Below, in pieces: positions 9,479 to 19,999 of a stretch of DNA of 56,200 bases. Within the stretch, counting starts at the first letter, position 1, and every line of letters begins with the position of its first letter. The notes under the pieces are model-generated. The model ran no database searches. It was not told where the DNA came from and saw nothing but the letters and a program-made list of their open reading frames with translations. The stretch lies in NCBI GenBank assembly GCA_002692065.1, contig NZJX01000004.1, positions 1 through 56,200 on the forward strand, in the 5' to 3' direction. The stretch is from Flavobacteriales bacterium. Lineage in GTDB: Bacteria; Bacteroidota; Bacteroidia; Flavobacteriales; UBA7430. The position numbers were made by a program, and so were the translations under genes.

Positions 9479-10210
9479 TTATCTTTTATAAGATTTAAAA
9501 AAACTAGCTAATTTTAAATATATTACTCCAAAAAACGCTTCGTAGAATATTGAGGTGCTCATTTTTGAAACGCCATTTGATCTATCCTTAAATATTACTG
9601 GTATTTCTTTAATTTTAAAACCATATTTCCATGCTTTAAACTTCATTTCAATTTGAAATGCATAACCAATGAAAGATATTTTTGAATTCAAAATAGTTAT
9701 TATTAAATTTCTATTATAACACTTAAATCCTGCAGTTGCATCATCAATTGGTAGACCAGTTATAATCTTTACATATCTTGATGCAAAGTAAGACATTAAA
9801 ACCCTCATTATTGGCCAATTTATTACGTTTACTAGACCTCCTAGATATCTTGATCCAATAGATAAATCATAACCATCAATTTCACATGCATTATATAGTC
9901 TTATCAAATCGTCTGGATTATGAGAAAAGTCTGCATCCATTTCAAAAAAATATTCATAATTTTTTTTTAAACCCCATCTAAATCCATCAATGTATGCTGT
10001 CCCCAAACCTAACTTAGCATTTCTTTTTAGTAAATGTATTCTCTTATTTTTTTTTTGAAGAGATAGAATAATTCCCTGAGTTCCATCAGGAGAAGCATCA
10101 TCAACAACCAAAATATCATATTTTTTTTCTAAGCTACTGATTCTTGAAATTATTTTTTCTATATTTTCACGTTCGTTGTATGTTGGAATTATTACTAAAC
10201 TATCTGACAT
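9479..10210 (-). CDS. Polyprenol-phosphate glycosyltransferase (DPM1/GT2-like)
   Basis: A 243-residue family 2 glycosyltransferase without C-terminal membrane segments. The GT-A core is clear: 'IPTYNERENI' at 8-17, 'ILVVDDASPDGT' near 33-44, the 'GLGTAYIDGFRWGL' helix, 'FFEMDADFSHNP' (the DxD-type metal site) and 'IGSRYLGG'. These are the signatures of dolichol/polyprenol-phosphate mannosyltransferases, which charge a lipid carrier with a sugar from a nucleotide donor at the cytoplasmic membrane. The sugar is not readable from sequence. It is the first gene of the minus-strand run into pyrC, DUF4296 and tyrS. Confidence 0.92.
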   Translation of the reverse strand: MSDSLVIIPTYNERENIEKIISRISSLEKKYDILVVDDASPDGTQGIILSLQKKNKRIHLLKRNAKLGLGTAYIDGFRWGLKKNYEYFFEMDADFSHNPDDLIRLYNACEIDGYDLSIGSRYLGGLVNVINWPIMRVLMSYFASRYVKIITGLPIDDATAGFKCYNRNLIITILNSKISFIGYAFQIEMKFKAWKYGFKIKEIPVIFKDRSNGVSKMSTSIFYEAFFGVIYLKLASFFKSYKR

Positions 10211-10284
10211 ATAACAAATTTAAACTAATTTTAATAAGTTGCATTATGTAGCAATAAATTATTTAATTAAATAATTTCTTTTTT

Positions 10285-10292
10285 TAAATTTG
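10285..10292 (+). promoter_or_regulatory. Candidate -7 element TAAATTTG
   Basis: An exact match to the Bacteroidota -7 consensus TAnnTTTG lies 17 bases before the ATG at 10310. No good TTTG -33 box is seen at the expected 19-21 base spacing (TTTA at 10262). It would drive the lamin-tail protein, TonB receptor and nuclease unit. Confidence 0.45.
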
Positions 10293-10309
10293 CCTCAATT
10301 ATAATTAAA

Positions 10310-11368
10310 ATGAAAAAAATGAAAAAATATTTATTAGCTCTAAGTTTATTTATTTCTCAAATTTTAACTTCACAAGATTGTTCTGATTTATTTATTTCTG
10401 AATATGTGGAGGGTTGGGGAAATAATAAAGTTATTGAATTATTTAATCCAACGATGAATCCTATTGATTTAAGTAATTATGTTTTATCAAGATGGTCTAA
10501 TGGATCTACTTCTCCAACTCCTGTCAATCTATCTGGAACAATAATGCCTAATGATGCTTTTGTAATTTGTATTGACAAAAGAGACCCGAATGGATCAGGA
10601 TTTGAAGCTCCTATTTGGAACGGATGGTATATTTTTACAGATAGTATAACTAACATGTTAGACAGTATTTATACTGAAGAAGAAGATCTTTTATCTAAAG
10701 TAGATCTTTTCATATGTCCAAGCTACGATTGTGCCATGTATTTCAATGGCAATGATGCTGTTACTCTTGAAACAGTTTCTGGAGATTTTATTGATATTTT
10801 TGGAAAAATTGGAGAAGATCCAGGTCTTGGCTGGTCTGACGGAACTGGAGCTATCTGGACTCAAGACCATACTTTAATTCGAAAAAACTCTGTAAAATCC
10901 GGATTTACATATGATCCAGGTCAACCTTATACATTTGATCCAAGTCTTGAATGGGACTCACTACCTGCTAATACTTTTGTTAATCTTGGTTTCCATGATT
11001 GTAATTGTGACAACTACATTGAAGTATCTGGATGTACTGATATTTATGCATCTAATTACGATTCGTTAGCCACTTTAGACGATGGATCCTGCGAGTATAT
11101 GAATGTAAATATCAATAAGTCAATTGATTTTTCAATTTATCCAAACCCCTCAAATCATATTTTAAATATTATTTTTAATGAAAATCAAAATGATTTTAAA
11201 GTAAAAGTGATAAGTACAATAGGTAGAGTCCTATTTGAAAAGAAATTTGGATCTGTTAGATTAAATAAAGTTCAAATAAATTTAATGGATATTTATCCAG
11301 GATCATATTTTGTTGTTATTGAAAGTAATTTCAAAAATTATATTAAAATGATTAGTATTACTCAATAA
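10310..11368 (+). CDS. Secreted lamin-tail domain protein with T9SS type-A sorting domain
   Basis: A 352-residue protein. Residues 1-21 are a signal peptide (KKYLLALSLFISQILTSQ). Residues from about 24 to 220 form a lamin-tail (LTD) beta-sandwich: 'LFISEYVEGWGNNKVIELFNP', 'LSNYVLSRWSNG', and the closing 'DHTLIRKNSV' strand. One 26-residue Cys module follows ([21 protein letters not shown], as two pieces around 243-263). The last 80 residues, beginning 'FSIYPNPSNHILNI', are a type-A T9SS sorting domain. The protein is therefore exported and probably cell-surface attached. The next gene begins eight bases after its stop. The LTD at the C-terminal half of the nuclease two genes downstream is closely similar, suggesting a shared target such as DNA or a surface glycan (inference). 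Confidence 0.88.
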   Translation: MKKMKKYLLALSLFISQILTSQDCSDLFISEYVEGWGNNKVIELFNPTMNPIDLSNYVLSRWSNGSTSPTPVNLSGTIMPNDAFVICIDKRDPNGSGFEAPIWNGWYIFTDSITNMLDSIYTEEEDLLSKVDLFICPSYDCAMYFNGNDAVTLETVSGDFIDIFGKIGEDPGLGWSDGTGAIWTQDHTLIRKNSVKSGFTYDPGQPYTFDPSLEWDSLPANTFVNLGFHDCNCDNYIEVSGCTDIYASNYDSLATLDDGSCEYMNVNINKSIDFSIYPNPSNHILNIIFNENQNDFKVKVISTIGRVLFEKKFGSVRLNKVQINLMDIYPGSYFVVIESNFKNYIKMISITQ

Positions 11369-11376
11369 ACTTTTAA

Positions 11377-14148
11377 ATGAATAAGTATATAGTATTTGTT
11401 TTTACTTTTTTAATTTGTAAAAATTTAAATGCTCAAAATATAATTTCAGGATATATTTACGATTTAGATTCTAAAGAATCTTTAATTGGGGCTAATGTTA
11501 TAGTTAATGAAAAAAAGATTGGAACTGTAACTAATTATAACGGTTTTTTTAAATTAAACCTTCCTAGTGGGATATTTAATCTTACTATTTCTTACGTTGG
11601 GTACAAAGCTGTAAATAAGAGAATTGAAGTCAGAGAATCTAAATCAATTGATTTTTTTCTGGAAACTGAAATTTTAGACGAAATTTTTTTGATTTCAGAC
11701 TTTGCCAGAAGTAGAGAAACCCCAGTTGCATTTTCTAATATTTCACCAAAACAAATTGAAGAAGAATTAGCAAATCAGGATATTCCTCTTATCCTAAATA
11801 ATACTCCAGGAGTTTACGCAACTCAAAGTGGGGGTGGAGATGGAGATGCAAGAATATCTATTAGGGGGTTCAATCAAAGAAATATTGCAGTTTTAATAGA
11901 TGGAGTCCCAGTCAATGATATGGAAAATGGTTGGGTATATTGGTCTAATTGGTTTGGACTCGATATTATGACAAAAACCATACAGGTTCAAAGAGGTCTA
12001 GGAGCATCTAAACTTGCAATTCCTGCTGTTGGTGGAACTTTAAATATTTTAACTAAAGGAGTTGATAATGTTAAAAAAACTATTTTTTCAGAGAATATTG
12101 GTAATAATGGATTATTAAGAACTACTATAGGGCACAACAGTGGGAAATTAAAAAATGGTTGGGGGTACTCAATTGCAGGATCATACAAAAGAGGTAATGG
12201 ATGGGTTGATCAAACATGGACTGAAGGATTTTTTTATTACCTAAAACTTGAAAAAAAAATAAAAAACCATAAAATTTCACTTTCTGCGTTTGGAGCACCT
12301 CAGCAACATGGTCAAAGATCTTACAGGAAAGAAATAGTTCTATATGATAAATCATATGCTTCAGGGTTAGGAATAGATACTACAAATGTCGTTGGTGATT
12401 TTGGTCTTAGATATAATGAACACTGGGGGGAATTAAACAGATACACAGTGATTTTTGATGAAAATGATAACCCAATTGATACTTTATTTAGAGAAAATGA
12501 AAAAATAAATTCTAAAAAAAATTATTATCACAAGCCTCAAATAAGTTTAAATCATTTTTGGAGTAAATCTGATAAATTGATTATTTCAAATGTAATTTAT
12601 GCATCTTTTGGCTCTGGAGGTGGAACTGGAATTACTCCAAGTGTAACTCAAGAATCAGGTGGTTTTGATCAAAATAGACAAATAAATTTTCAATCTATTT
12701 TTAATAATAATTCTGGTAATACTAGACATCCTTTTTTTGGGGACTTTTCAATAGACCCACTTTATAGTCTAACAGAACATAAATCAACTCAAATTCTAAG
12801 AAGTTCAATTAATAATCATAAATGGTTTGGATTATTAACTACTTACAATTACGAATTTAATGAAAACTATACATTATCAGGAGGAATAGATTTAAGAAAG
12901 TATACAGGAGAGCATTACAGAGAAGTTTATGATCTATTAGGAGGAGATTATTTTGTTAGTAATGAAATTGCTGCGGTAGATAGTAATAATATTTTAAGAA
13001 AAGGAGATAAATTTGCATATCACAATGATGGTTTAGTTAAATGGGGGGGGGTATTCCAACAAGTTGAGTTTGATAATACGAATTGGTCAGCTTTTGTAAG
13101 TTTCTCACTTTCATCTTCTGGATATAAAAGAATTGATTACTTTAAACCCTTAGATCTTGTTCTAGAAGACACAACTATTAATCAGATATTATCAATTGGT
13201 GACACATTTATATATAAAAATAATAGCTATACTACTGAATCAAAAGAAGCAAGATTTGCTCAAACTGACTGGAAATGGATTCCTGCTTTTACATTTAAGT
13301 ATGGATTTAATTATAACATCAATGAGTTTCATAATTTTTTTATGAATTCTGGTTTCCTAACAAAAGCTCCCAGATTCAATAATGTTTACGACTTTGATAA
13401 TAGTCTATTTGAAAATATTAAAAATGAACAAATTGCTGCTATTGAACTTGGTCATAGTTATCATAGTGATAAATTTACTACTAATTTAAACCTTTATAAT
13501 ACACAATGGAAAAACAAACCTCAATCAGGAAGTACTATTTTAGATGGAGATTTTGTCAATTACAACATAAATGGAATTGATGCACTTCATCAAGGAATTG
13601 AATTTGACTTTGTTATGAGATTTTCACAAAAATATGAACTCGAATTTTTAAGCTCAATTGGAAATTGGAAATGGACATCTGGAGATAGCATTAGAAGTTA
13701 TGATCAAAATAATAATTTATTAGCTGTAGATTATTTTGATGCAACTGGTGTTCATGTAGGTGACGCTGCTCAATTACAAGTTGGTTCTAGTTTCAAATTT
13801 AAACCAAATAAAAATTCCTACGTGAAATTGAGATTTATGAGGTTTGCAAACCACTATTCGGATTTTAATCCATTTGATTTAAAAGGAGAAAATGCTGGTC
13901 GTGATTCATGGAAAACACCTGCATATGCTCTCTTTGACCTCCATGCTGGATATTCATTAAAAATTAAGAGAACTTTAATAGATTTTAAATTTAATATCCT
14001 AAATTTACTAAACACAATTTATATAACTGATGCATTAAATAATGATGCCTATATACCTGGAAATGAATTTAACTTTGATGCAAGTTCCGCATCGGTCTTC
14101 TTTGGAATGGGTAGAAGGTTTTCAACTTCAATAAAAATTTCTTTTTGA
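11377..14148 (+). CDS. TonB-dependent outer-membrane receptor
   Basis: A 923-residue receptor. A signal peptide (1-19) precedes a carboxypeptidase-regulatory-like domain at about 20-100 (GYIYDLDSKESLIGANVIV ... LTISYVGYK). A plug domain at about 115-235 carries 'ISIRGFNQRNIAVLIDGVPV' and 'VQRGLGASKLAIPAVGGTLNI'. The rest is a beta-barrel ending in the C-terminal Phe (STSIKISF), typical of outer-membrane proteins. It takes up a large nutrient using TonB energy. It lies eight bases after an LTD protein and one base before an extracellular nuclease, so nucleic-acid fragments or a released cofactor are the likely cargo. No SusD partner is present. A run of nine G at 13043-13051 encodes Trp-Gly-Gly. 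Confidence 0.93.
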   Translation: MNKYIVFVFTFLICKNLNAQNIISGYIYDLDSKESLIGANVIVNEKKIGTVTNYNGFFKLNLPSGIFNLTISYVGYKAVNKRIEVRESKSIDFFLETEILDEIFLISDFARSRETPVAFSNISPKQIEEELANQDIPLILNNTPGVYATQSGGGDGDARISIRGFNQRNIAVLIDGVPVNDMENGWVYWSNWFGLDIMTKTIQVQRGLGASKLAIPAVGGTLNILTKGVDNVKKTIFSENIGNNGLLRTTIGHNSGKLKNGWGYSIAGSYKRGNGWVDQTWTEGFFYYLKLEKKIKNHKISLSAFGAPQQHGQRSYRKEIVLYDKSYASGLGIDTTNVVGDFGLRYNEHWGELNRYTVIFDENDNPIDTLFRENEKINSKKNYYHKPQISLNHFWSKSDKLIISNVIYASFGSGGGTGITPSVTQESGGFDQNRQINFQSIFNNNSGNTRHPFFGDFSIDPLYSLTEHKSTQILRSSINNHKWFGLLTTYNYEFNENYTLSGGIDLRKYTGEHYREVYDLLGGDYFVSNEIAAVDSNNILRKGDKFAYHNDGLVKWGGVFQQVEFDNTNWSAFVSFSLSSSGYKRIDYFKPLDLVLEDTTINQILSIGDTFIYKNNSYTTESKEARFAQTDWKWIPAFTFKYGFNYNINEFHNFFMNSGFLTKAPRFNNVYDFDNSLFENIKNEQIAAIELGHSYHSDKFTTNLNLYNTQWKNKPQSGSTILDGDFVNYNINGIDALHQGIEFDFVMRFSQKYELEFLSSIGNWKWTSGDSIRSYDQNNNLLAVDYFDATGVHVGDAAQLQVGSSFKFKPNKNSYVKLRFMRFANHYSDFNPFDLKGENAGRDSWKTPAYALFDLHAGYSLKIKRTLIDFKFNILNLLNTIYITDALNNDAYIPGNEFNFDASSASVFFGMGRRFSTSIKISF

Positions 14149-14149
14149 C

Positions 14150-17100
14150 ATGAAAAAACATTTATTAATATTATACTTTATTACATTAAATTCAATTTTT
14201 GTAAATTCCCAAAATTCTAATTACTATGAAAATTCCCAAAATTTAGTTGGTGAAGATCTTAAGGAATCTCTTCATAATCTAATTAAAAATCATAATGAGT
14301 TTTCTTACAGTTCTAGTAAACAAATTTTAAAATTAAGTGATGAAGATCCTGCTAATTCCTCAAATATAATACTCATTTATAAAGGGAATTCGATTAATAA
14401 AGATGATTTTGCATCTAACATGGAGCCAAACTTTTGGAATAGGGAACATGTTTGGGTTAAATCACAAGGAGGATTTAATGGTGATGAAACATACGGGAAT
14501 AAAGGTGCTTACAGCGATGCCCATAATCTAAAACCTTGTGATGCAACAATCAATTCAGATAGAGGTACCAAAGATTTTGATAATGGAGGAGTTCCAAACT
14601 CTGAAGCAGTAAATTGTAATTTTACTAGTACAACTTGGGAACCAAGAGATGAAGTGAAAGGAGATGTTGCTAGAATTATTTTTTATATGGATGTCAGATA
14701 CAACGGGGCTGAAGGAGAACCAAATTTGTCGGTGGTAGACTATATTAATAACTCATCTACTCCTTTCCATGGAAAACTTTCAACTCTTCTTGAATGGAAT
14801 GAAATTGACCCTGTTGATGCATTTGAAAGAAGAAGAAATCAAGTAATTTTTAATTGGCAACAAAATAGAAACCCATTTGTTGACTATCCTGATTTTGCAA
14901 ATTTAATTTGGGGAAACTCCTCACCCAATTCCTTGGGGTTTAATGAAGTAAATTTAGAATATTCCAATCCTAGTGAAATTCAAAGCCAAAGTATTTCAGT
15001 AGATATTTCTAATTCATTTATTACCCCAATTGATCAAGTTGAACTTAGATATGCTTCATCATGGTTCGACATTTATGATGATAATGGAATTATCGAAGAA
15101 TACAATTCTTTGATGACATTAAATAGTGAAACAGGTCTTTATGAAGGTAATATTCCTAGTTTCCCGGAAGGAACAGATGTAAAATATACTATCACAATAA
15201 GATTAGATAGCTTTAATAATACTTTCTATGGAAATTATAAAGTTGCTTTAAATCCATTTGAAGGAGAGTTAATATCTATACAAGATGTTCAGGGAAATTC
15301 AGATTACTCACCATATGAGAATGAGACAATATCTACAAAAGGAGTTGTAACAGCAGTTATTGGAGATGATTTCTATATCCAAGATGGTACTTCTCCAAGA
15401 AGTGGGATATATGTTTATACTTCTCCCGTAATTCCCTCTTTGGGTGACAGCGTAATAGTAACTGGGGAAGTTTCAGAATTCCAATGGGAAGATCCAACTG
15501 ATGAAAAAATGACTGAGTTAGCTTATCCAGATGCCGTATATATTCTTAATTCAAATAATCCAATTCCTGAACCTGTTGATATAGAAACTGGCAATCTGAA
15601 TTCGGAAGATTTTGAGGGAATGCTAGTAAAAGTTAATAATGTTACTGTAACTTATGCAACTTTTAACTTTGATGACTATGGACAATGGAAAGTTGATGAT
15701 GGTTCTGGTCAATGTAATATTCACAATACGATTGAAGGATATGAATACCCTGCTGTAGTAGGTGAATACTTATCTTCAATAACTGGGGTTAGTAACTATT
15801 TATTTGGTGAGTGGAAAATTGATTTACGAATGCCTGACGATGTTGATGGTGCTCCGGATACTTTTGCTCCATCAATAGTTAGTTGCGAAGTAATAAACGA
15901 AAGTTCAATTAACTTAATTTTTAATGAAGATTTAGATGAAACTTCTGCTGAAAACATCGAAAATTATTCAATTAATAACAATGTAATAATTAATTCTGCT
16001 AATCAAAATCTTTTTCAAAAATCCAGAGTGGTTTTAAGCGTTTCAAATTTATTAACAGGTAATTACGTTCTAACAATATCTAATGTTGAAGACTTACTTG
16101 GCAATTATATAGTAAATGAAACAATTTCTTTTGACTTCATTGAACTTAATGATCAAATATTGGGGTGTACTGATATAAATGCATTAAATTTTAATGAATT
16201 AGCTAATATTGACGATGGCTCATGCGAATATAATTCAAATCCTATTTTTGAAAAATCATTATTTTTCTCAGAATATGCTGAAGGTAGTTCTTATAATAAA
16301 TATCTTGAAATATATAATCCTACCAATGAGAAAATTAGTCTAGATAATTATGGATTCCCTAGCTGTGCAAATGATCCAACTGATCAAATTTCAATTGGGC
16401 CTCATGAATACTGGAATAATTTCCCACAAGGAGCAGAAATAGAATCTCAAGAAGTTTATATTATAGCTCATCCTCAAGCTGATGACTACATATATGATTT
16501 AGCTGACCATTTTCATCAATATTTAAGTAATGGGAATGATGGATATGCACTAGTTTATGGGACCGAAGAAAATTATGAAATTATTGATAAAATTGGTGAT
16601 TGGGTTGAAGATCCAGGAAATGGTTGGGATGTTGCTGGAGTTAGTGATGCTACTATGGATCACACTTTAATTAGAAAATGTGAAATTAGTAGTGGTAATT
16701 CAGATTGGAATTCATCAGCTGGTACTAATGCAGAAAATTCTGAGTGGATTGTCAATAATAACGAAGATTGGTCAAATCTAGGAATACATAATATTTGTTA
16801 TGATCAAATCATTTTTGGTTGTACTGATGAAAATTCAATAAATTATAATCCTAATGCAACTTTAGATGATGGAAGTTGTATTGATCCAATATTTGGATGC
16901 ATGGATTCTACTTACCAAGAATATGATCCTATGGCAAATGTAAATAATCCAGATGATTGTTTAAATCTTATAGGAATCCATAAAATAAATTTTAATGAAA
17001 GCTTTAAACTTTTTCCAAATCCTAGCGATCAATTAATTAATCTAGTTGCTAATAACAACTTTAAAAAAATTAATATTAGTATTACAAATAATATTGGGAT

Positions 17101-17242
17101 ATTAGTATCAAAAATTGAATTCGGAAATATGAAACAAAATGACAAAATTCAAATTGATATATCTGAACTCAAATCTGGCTTTTATTATATAATTTTAAAT
17201 TCACGAGAATTAAATGTGAGTAGCTACTTTGTGAAAAACTAA
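14150..17242 (+). CDS. Secreted endonuclease I with lamin-tail, Cys modules and T9SS sorting domain
   Basis: A 1030-residue extracellular nuclease. A signal peptide (1-20) is followed by an endonuclease I domain (about 25-265) with '[14 protein letters not shown]', '[19 protein letters not shown]', '[14 protein letters not shown]' and '[18 protein letters not shown]'. Next come a beta-domain and an OB-fold-like region (about 380-565, '[17 protein letters not shown]'), an Ig-like domain, one Cys module, an LTD domain (about 697-890), two more Cys modules, and a type-A T9SS sorting domain starting '[14 protein letters not shown]'. It should hydrolyse DNA/RNA outside the cell. It sits one base after the TonB receptor gene, consistent with a feeding operon. 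Its stop overlaps metG tail to tail. Confidence 0.92.
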   Translation: MKKHLLILYFITLNSIFVNSQNSNYYENSQNLVGEDLKESLHNLIKNHNEFSYSSSKQILKLSDEDPANSSNIILIYKGNSINKDDFASNMEPNFWNREHVWVKSQGGFNGDETYGNKGAYSDAHNLKPCDATINSDRGTKDFDNGGVPNSEAVNCNFTSTTWEPRDEVKGDVARIIFYMDVRYNGAEGEPNLSVVDYINNSSTPFHGKLSTLLEWNEIDPVDAFERRRNQVIFNWQQNRNPFVDYPDFANLIWGNSSPNSLGFNEVNLEYSNPSEIQSQSISVDISNSFITPIDQVELRYASSWFDIYDDNGIIEEYNSLMTLNSETGLYEGNIPSFPEGTDVKYTITIRLDSFNNTFYGNYKVALNPFEGELISIQDVQGNSDYSPYENETISTKGVVTAVIGDDFYIQDGTSPRSGIYVYTSPVIPSLGDSVIVTGEVSEFQWEDPTDEKMTELAYPDAVYILNSNNPIPEPVDIETGNLNSEDFEGMLVKVNNVTVTYATFNFDDYGQWKVDDGSGQCNIHNTIEGYEYPAVVGEYLSSITGVSNYLFGEWKIDLRMPDDVDGAPDTFAPSIVSCEVINESSINLIFNEDLDETSAENIENYSINNNVIINSANQNLFQKSRVVLSVSNLLTGNYVLTISNVEDLLGNYIVNETISFDFIELNDQILGCTDINALNFNELANIDDGSCEYNSNPIFEKSLFFSEYAEGSSYNKYLEIYNPTNEKISLDNYGFPSCANDPTDQISIGPHEYWNNFPQGAEIESQEVYIIAHPQADDYIYDLADHFHQYLSNGNDGYALVYGTEENYEIIDKIGDWVEDPGNGWDVAGVSDATMDHTLIRKCEISSGNSDWNSSAGTNAENSEWIVNNNEDWSNLGIHNICYDQIIFGCTDENSINYNPNATLDDGSCIDPIFGCMDSTYQEYDPMANVNNPDDCLNLIGIHKINFNESFKLFPNPSDQLINLVANNNFKKINISITNNIGILVSKIEFGNMKQNDKIQIDISELKSGFYYIILNSRELNVSSYFVKN

Positions 17243-18921
17243 TTTTTATTTAGAAGATCAATCTGATTTTTAATTTCAAAGTCTTCAATTTTTCTAAACA
17301 ATAAAATTGATTTGGAAATTTTTGAACCTTCAACTAAAATTTTTACTGATTTTGAATCACTCCAATAAGTTTTTTTTAATCCTAAAATTGATTTTAATTT
17401 TTCAGAGGTAAAAGGCAAAAAAGGTTCAGAAACTATTGCCAAAACTGAACATATATGAAGTGAAATATTTAATATTGTCTTAGTTCTAATTAGATTTACT
17501 TTTATTTCTTTCCATGGCTCTTCTTCAGCTAAATATTTATTTCCTAACCTAGGAATATTAATTAATTCAGTTATAGCCTCTTTAAATTTGAACTTTTCAA
17601 TATATTCCTCAATTCTCAATACTAGTTTATTGAGCTCATTTAAAGATTTTTTATCATTTTTACTTATTGAAATCCCTCTTTCTGGGACAATTCCTCCAAA
17701 ATAATTATTTACAAGAGATACAACTCTATTTATAAAATTACCATATATTGAGACTAATTCAGAATTGTTTCTTATTTGAAAATCTTTCCATGTAAAATCA
17801 TTATCTTTTGTTTGAGGTGCAGTTATACAGAGAACGTATCTTAAAACATCTTGCATATCTTTGAAATCAAGCAAATACTTATCTAACCAAACTGCCCAAT
17901 TCCTTGATGTAGAAATTTTTGCTCCTTCTAAATTTAAAAATTCATTAGCAGGAATATTATTAGGTAAGATGAATTCTCCGTGAGCCTCTAACATTACTGG
18001 GAAAATAATGCAGTGAAAAACAATATTATCTTTACCAATAAAATGAATTAATTTTGTTTGAGATGACTTCCAATATGGCTCCCAATCTTTATTTGATTTT
18101 TCTGCCCATTTTTTAGTTGCAGATATATATCCAATTGGTGCGTCAAACCATACATATAAAACCTTATTTTTAGATTTATCGATTGGCAAATTTACACCCC
18201 AATCTAGATCCCTTGTTACAGCTCTTGGTTTTAAGCCTTCATTTAACCATGAATTACATTGACCGAATACATTGGGCCTCCATTCTAATTTTTTTTTTGA
18301 TATCCAACTTTTTAAAGTTGATTGATATTTATCTAATGGTAAATACCAGTGAGTTGTTTTTTTAAGTATTGGAGAATTCCCACTTAATTTAGATTTTGGA
18401 TTAATTAAATCTTTAGGAGATAAGGTAGAACCACATTTTTCACATTGATCACCATAAGCCTCTTTATTACCACAATAGGGACATTCACCTTGAATATATC
18501 TATCTGCTAAAAATTGTTGTTCATATTCATCATAATATTGCAGACTCTCTTTTTTATACAAAATTTTTTTATTGAGTAATTTTAAAAAAAAATCTGAAGC
18601 TGTTCTATGATGTAGTTTATCTGATGTTCTGTAATATATATCAAAACTTATCCCAAAGTCTTTGAATATTTTATCTATTAAATTATGATATTTATCAACA
18701 ATTTTTTGTGGGTGAACTCCTTCCTTTTTTGCTGATATTTTAATTGGAACTCCATGCTCATCTGAGCCGCAGAGAAATAAAACATCTTTTTTATTGAGCC
18801 TTAAATATCTTGCATAAATATCACTTGGTAAATACACACCTGATAGATGGCCTATATGAATTGGGCCATTGGTATATGGTAAAGCGGCAGTTATAGTATA
18901 TCTTTTATATTTTTTACTCAT
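17239..18921 (-). CDS. metG: Methionyl-tRNA synthetase, short form
   Basis: A class I synthetase of 560 residues. It has the HIGH motif in '[18 protein letters not shown]', a four-Cys zinc knuckle ([18 protein letters not shown]), the KMSKS-equivalent 'KISTS' and the '[10 protein letters not shown]' methionine-site segment. The anticodon-binding helical domain is complete. The protein stops right after '[13 protein letters not shown]', where most Flavobacteriia continue for about 120 residues with a tRNA-binding/dimerisation domain; that domain is absent. I chose ATG at 18921, because the codon before it is TTG and the conserved N-terminus begins at '[13 protein letters not shown]'. Confidence 0.94.
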   Translation of the reverse strand: MSKKYKRYTITAALPYTNGPIHIGHLSGVYLPSDIYARYLRLNKKDVLFLCGSDEHGVPIKISAKKEGVHPQKIVDKYHNLIDKIFKDFGISFDIYYRTSDKLHHRTASDFFLKLLNKKILYKKESLQYYDEYEQQFLADRYIQGECPYCGNKEAYGDQCEKCGSTLSPKDLINPKSKLSGNSPILKKTTHWYLPLDKYQSTLKSWISKKKLEWRPNVFGQCNSWLNEGLKPRAVTRDLDWGVNLPIDKSKNKVLYVWFDAPIGYISATKKWAEKSNKDWEPYWKSSQTKLIHFIGKDNIVFHCIIFPVMLEAHGEFILPNNIPANEFLNLEGAKISTSRNWAVWLDKYLLDFKDMQDVLRYVLCITAPQTKDNDFTWKDFQIRNNSELVSIYGNFINRVVSLVNNYFGGIVPERGISISKNDKKSLNELNKLVLRIEEYIEKFKFKEAITELINIPRLGNKYLAEEEPWKEIKVNLIRTKTILNISLHICSVLAIVSEPFLPFTSEKLKSILGLKKTYWSDSKSVKILVEGSKISKSILLFRKIEDFEIKNQIDLLNKN

Positions 18922-19033
18922 CAATTTAGTTATACTTATGCAAAGTAAACAAACTTTAATTGAAAACTTAAATTATTATTTAAATTTACTTTATTTAGCA
19001 TAATTAGTATATTTTTATTTAAAAGTTAGATTA

Positions 19034-19933
19034 ATGCAACTATCCAAAAAAATATCTTTAAAAAAAAATGATAATGTCATATTTATTTCTACAGCTAAAT
19101 ATTCCAGAAAAGAAGAATTATCTTTTTCCGTTAAACTATTGGAATCATGGGGATTAAATGTAGATTTTGGAAAAAATTTGTACAAAAGAAATCGTATTTT
19201 TTCTGGATCAATAGATGAAAGATTGAGTGACATTCAATATGCATTAGATAATAATGAATATAAAGCAATTTTTTTTACAAGGGGCGGTTATGGATCAATA
19301 CAAATTTTAGACTTAATTAACTGGATTAAGTTTTCAAACCATCCAAAACTTATGATTGGATTCAGCGATATTACAATTTTTCATTCACATGTAATTAATA
19401 ATTTTAATATTGAAACTATTCATTCAAATATGCCATATTTTTACATAAATTCAAGTAAAAAAAGTATTAAGAATCTCAAAAATATATTATTTGGTAATGC
19501 TATCACATATAAGTTCAAATCCACAAAAAAAAATAAGTTTGGTGAATGTGGAGGTAAAATAATTGGTGGGAATCTTTCAATATTATGTTCACTTTTAGGT
19601 TCAACTAGTCAAATTAACACAAAAAATAATATTCTATTTATTGAAGATGTAGACGAATACTATTATCAAATTGAAAGAATGATATATAGTTTAAAGCGAG
19701 CAGGTTTTTTTGATAGTTTAAAAGGACTAGTAGTTGGAAAATTTAAAAAAATAAAAGATAATAAGATTAAATTTGGGAAAAATTTATATGATATCATACT
19801 TGACTTAACTCATGAATATTCATTTCCCATTGCATTTAATCTTCCAATTGGCCATTTATTTAATAATAACCCTATTATTTTTAACACAAAGATTAAATTA
19901 ATAGTGAATGAGAATTTTGTAATTATCAAATAA
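19034..19933 (+). CDS. S66 peptidase (LD-carboxypeptidase-like)
   Basis: A 299-residue member of the S66 family, which trims the terminal D-Ala from tetrapeptide stems during murein recycling. The nucleophile Ser lies in 'MIGFSDITIFH' (about 113-123), after the 'FTRGGYGSIQILDLI' loop. The catalytic Glu is in 'FIEDVDEYYYQIERMIYSL', and the His in 'FNLPIGHLF' near the C-terminus. The length is normal for LdcA, and no signal peptide is seen, so it is cytoplasmic. It is divergent from metG and precedes aspS by 66 bases. Confidence 0.88.
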   Translation: MQLSKKISLKKNDNVIFISTAKYSRKEELSFSVKLLESWGLNVDFGKNLYKRNRIFSGSIDERLSDIQYALDNNEYKAIFFTRGGYGSIQILDLINWIKFSNHPKLMIGFSDITIFHSHVINNFNIETIHSNMPYFYINSSKKSIKNLKNILFGNAITYKFKSTKKNKFGECGGKIIGGNLSILCSLLGSTSQINTKNNILFIEDVDEYYYQIERMIYSLKRAGFFDSLKGLVVGKFKKIKDNKIKFGKNLYDIILDLTHEYSFPIAFNLPIGHLFNNNPIIFNTKIKLIVNENFVIIK

Positions 19934-19981
19934 TTTATACAATATATAACTTAATTTGATGATTAAAATTAAACAATTTAG

Positions 19982-19989
19982 TAATTTTG
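19982..19989 (+). promoter_or_regulatory. Candidate -7 element TAATTTTG before aspS
   Basis: An exact TAnnTTTG match ends ten bases before the aspS ATG at 20000, so any leader would be only a few bases long. A TTTG at 19955-19958 is upstream, but its 23-base spacing is slightly long. Confidence 0.4.
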
Positions 19990-19999
19990 AAATAAAAAT

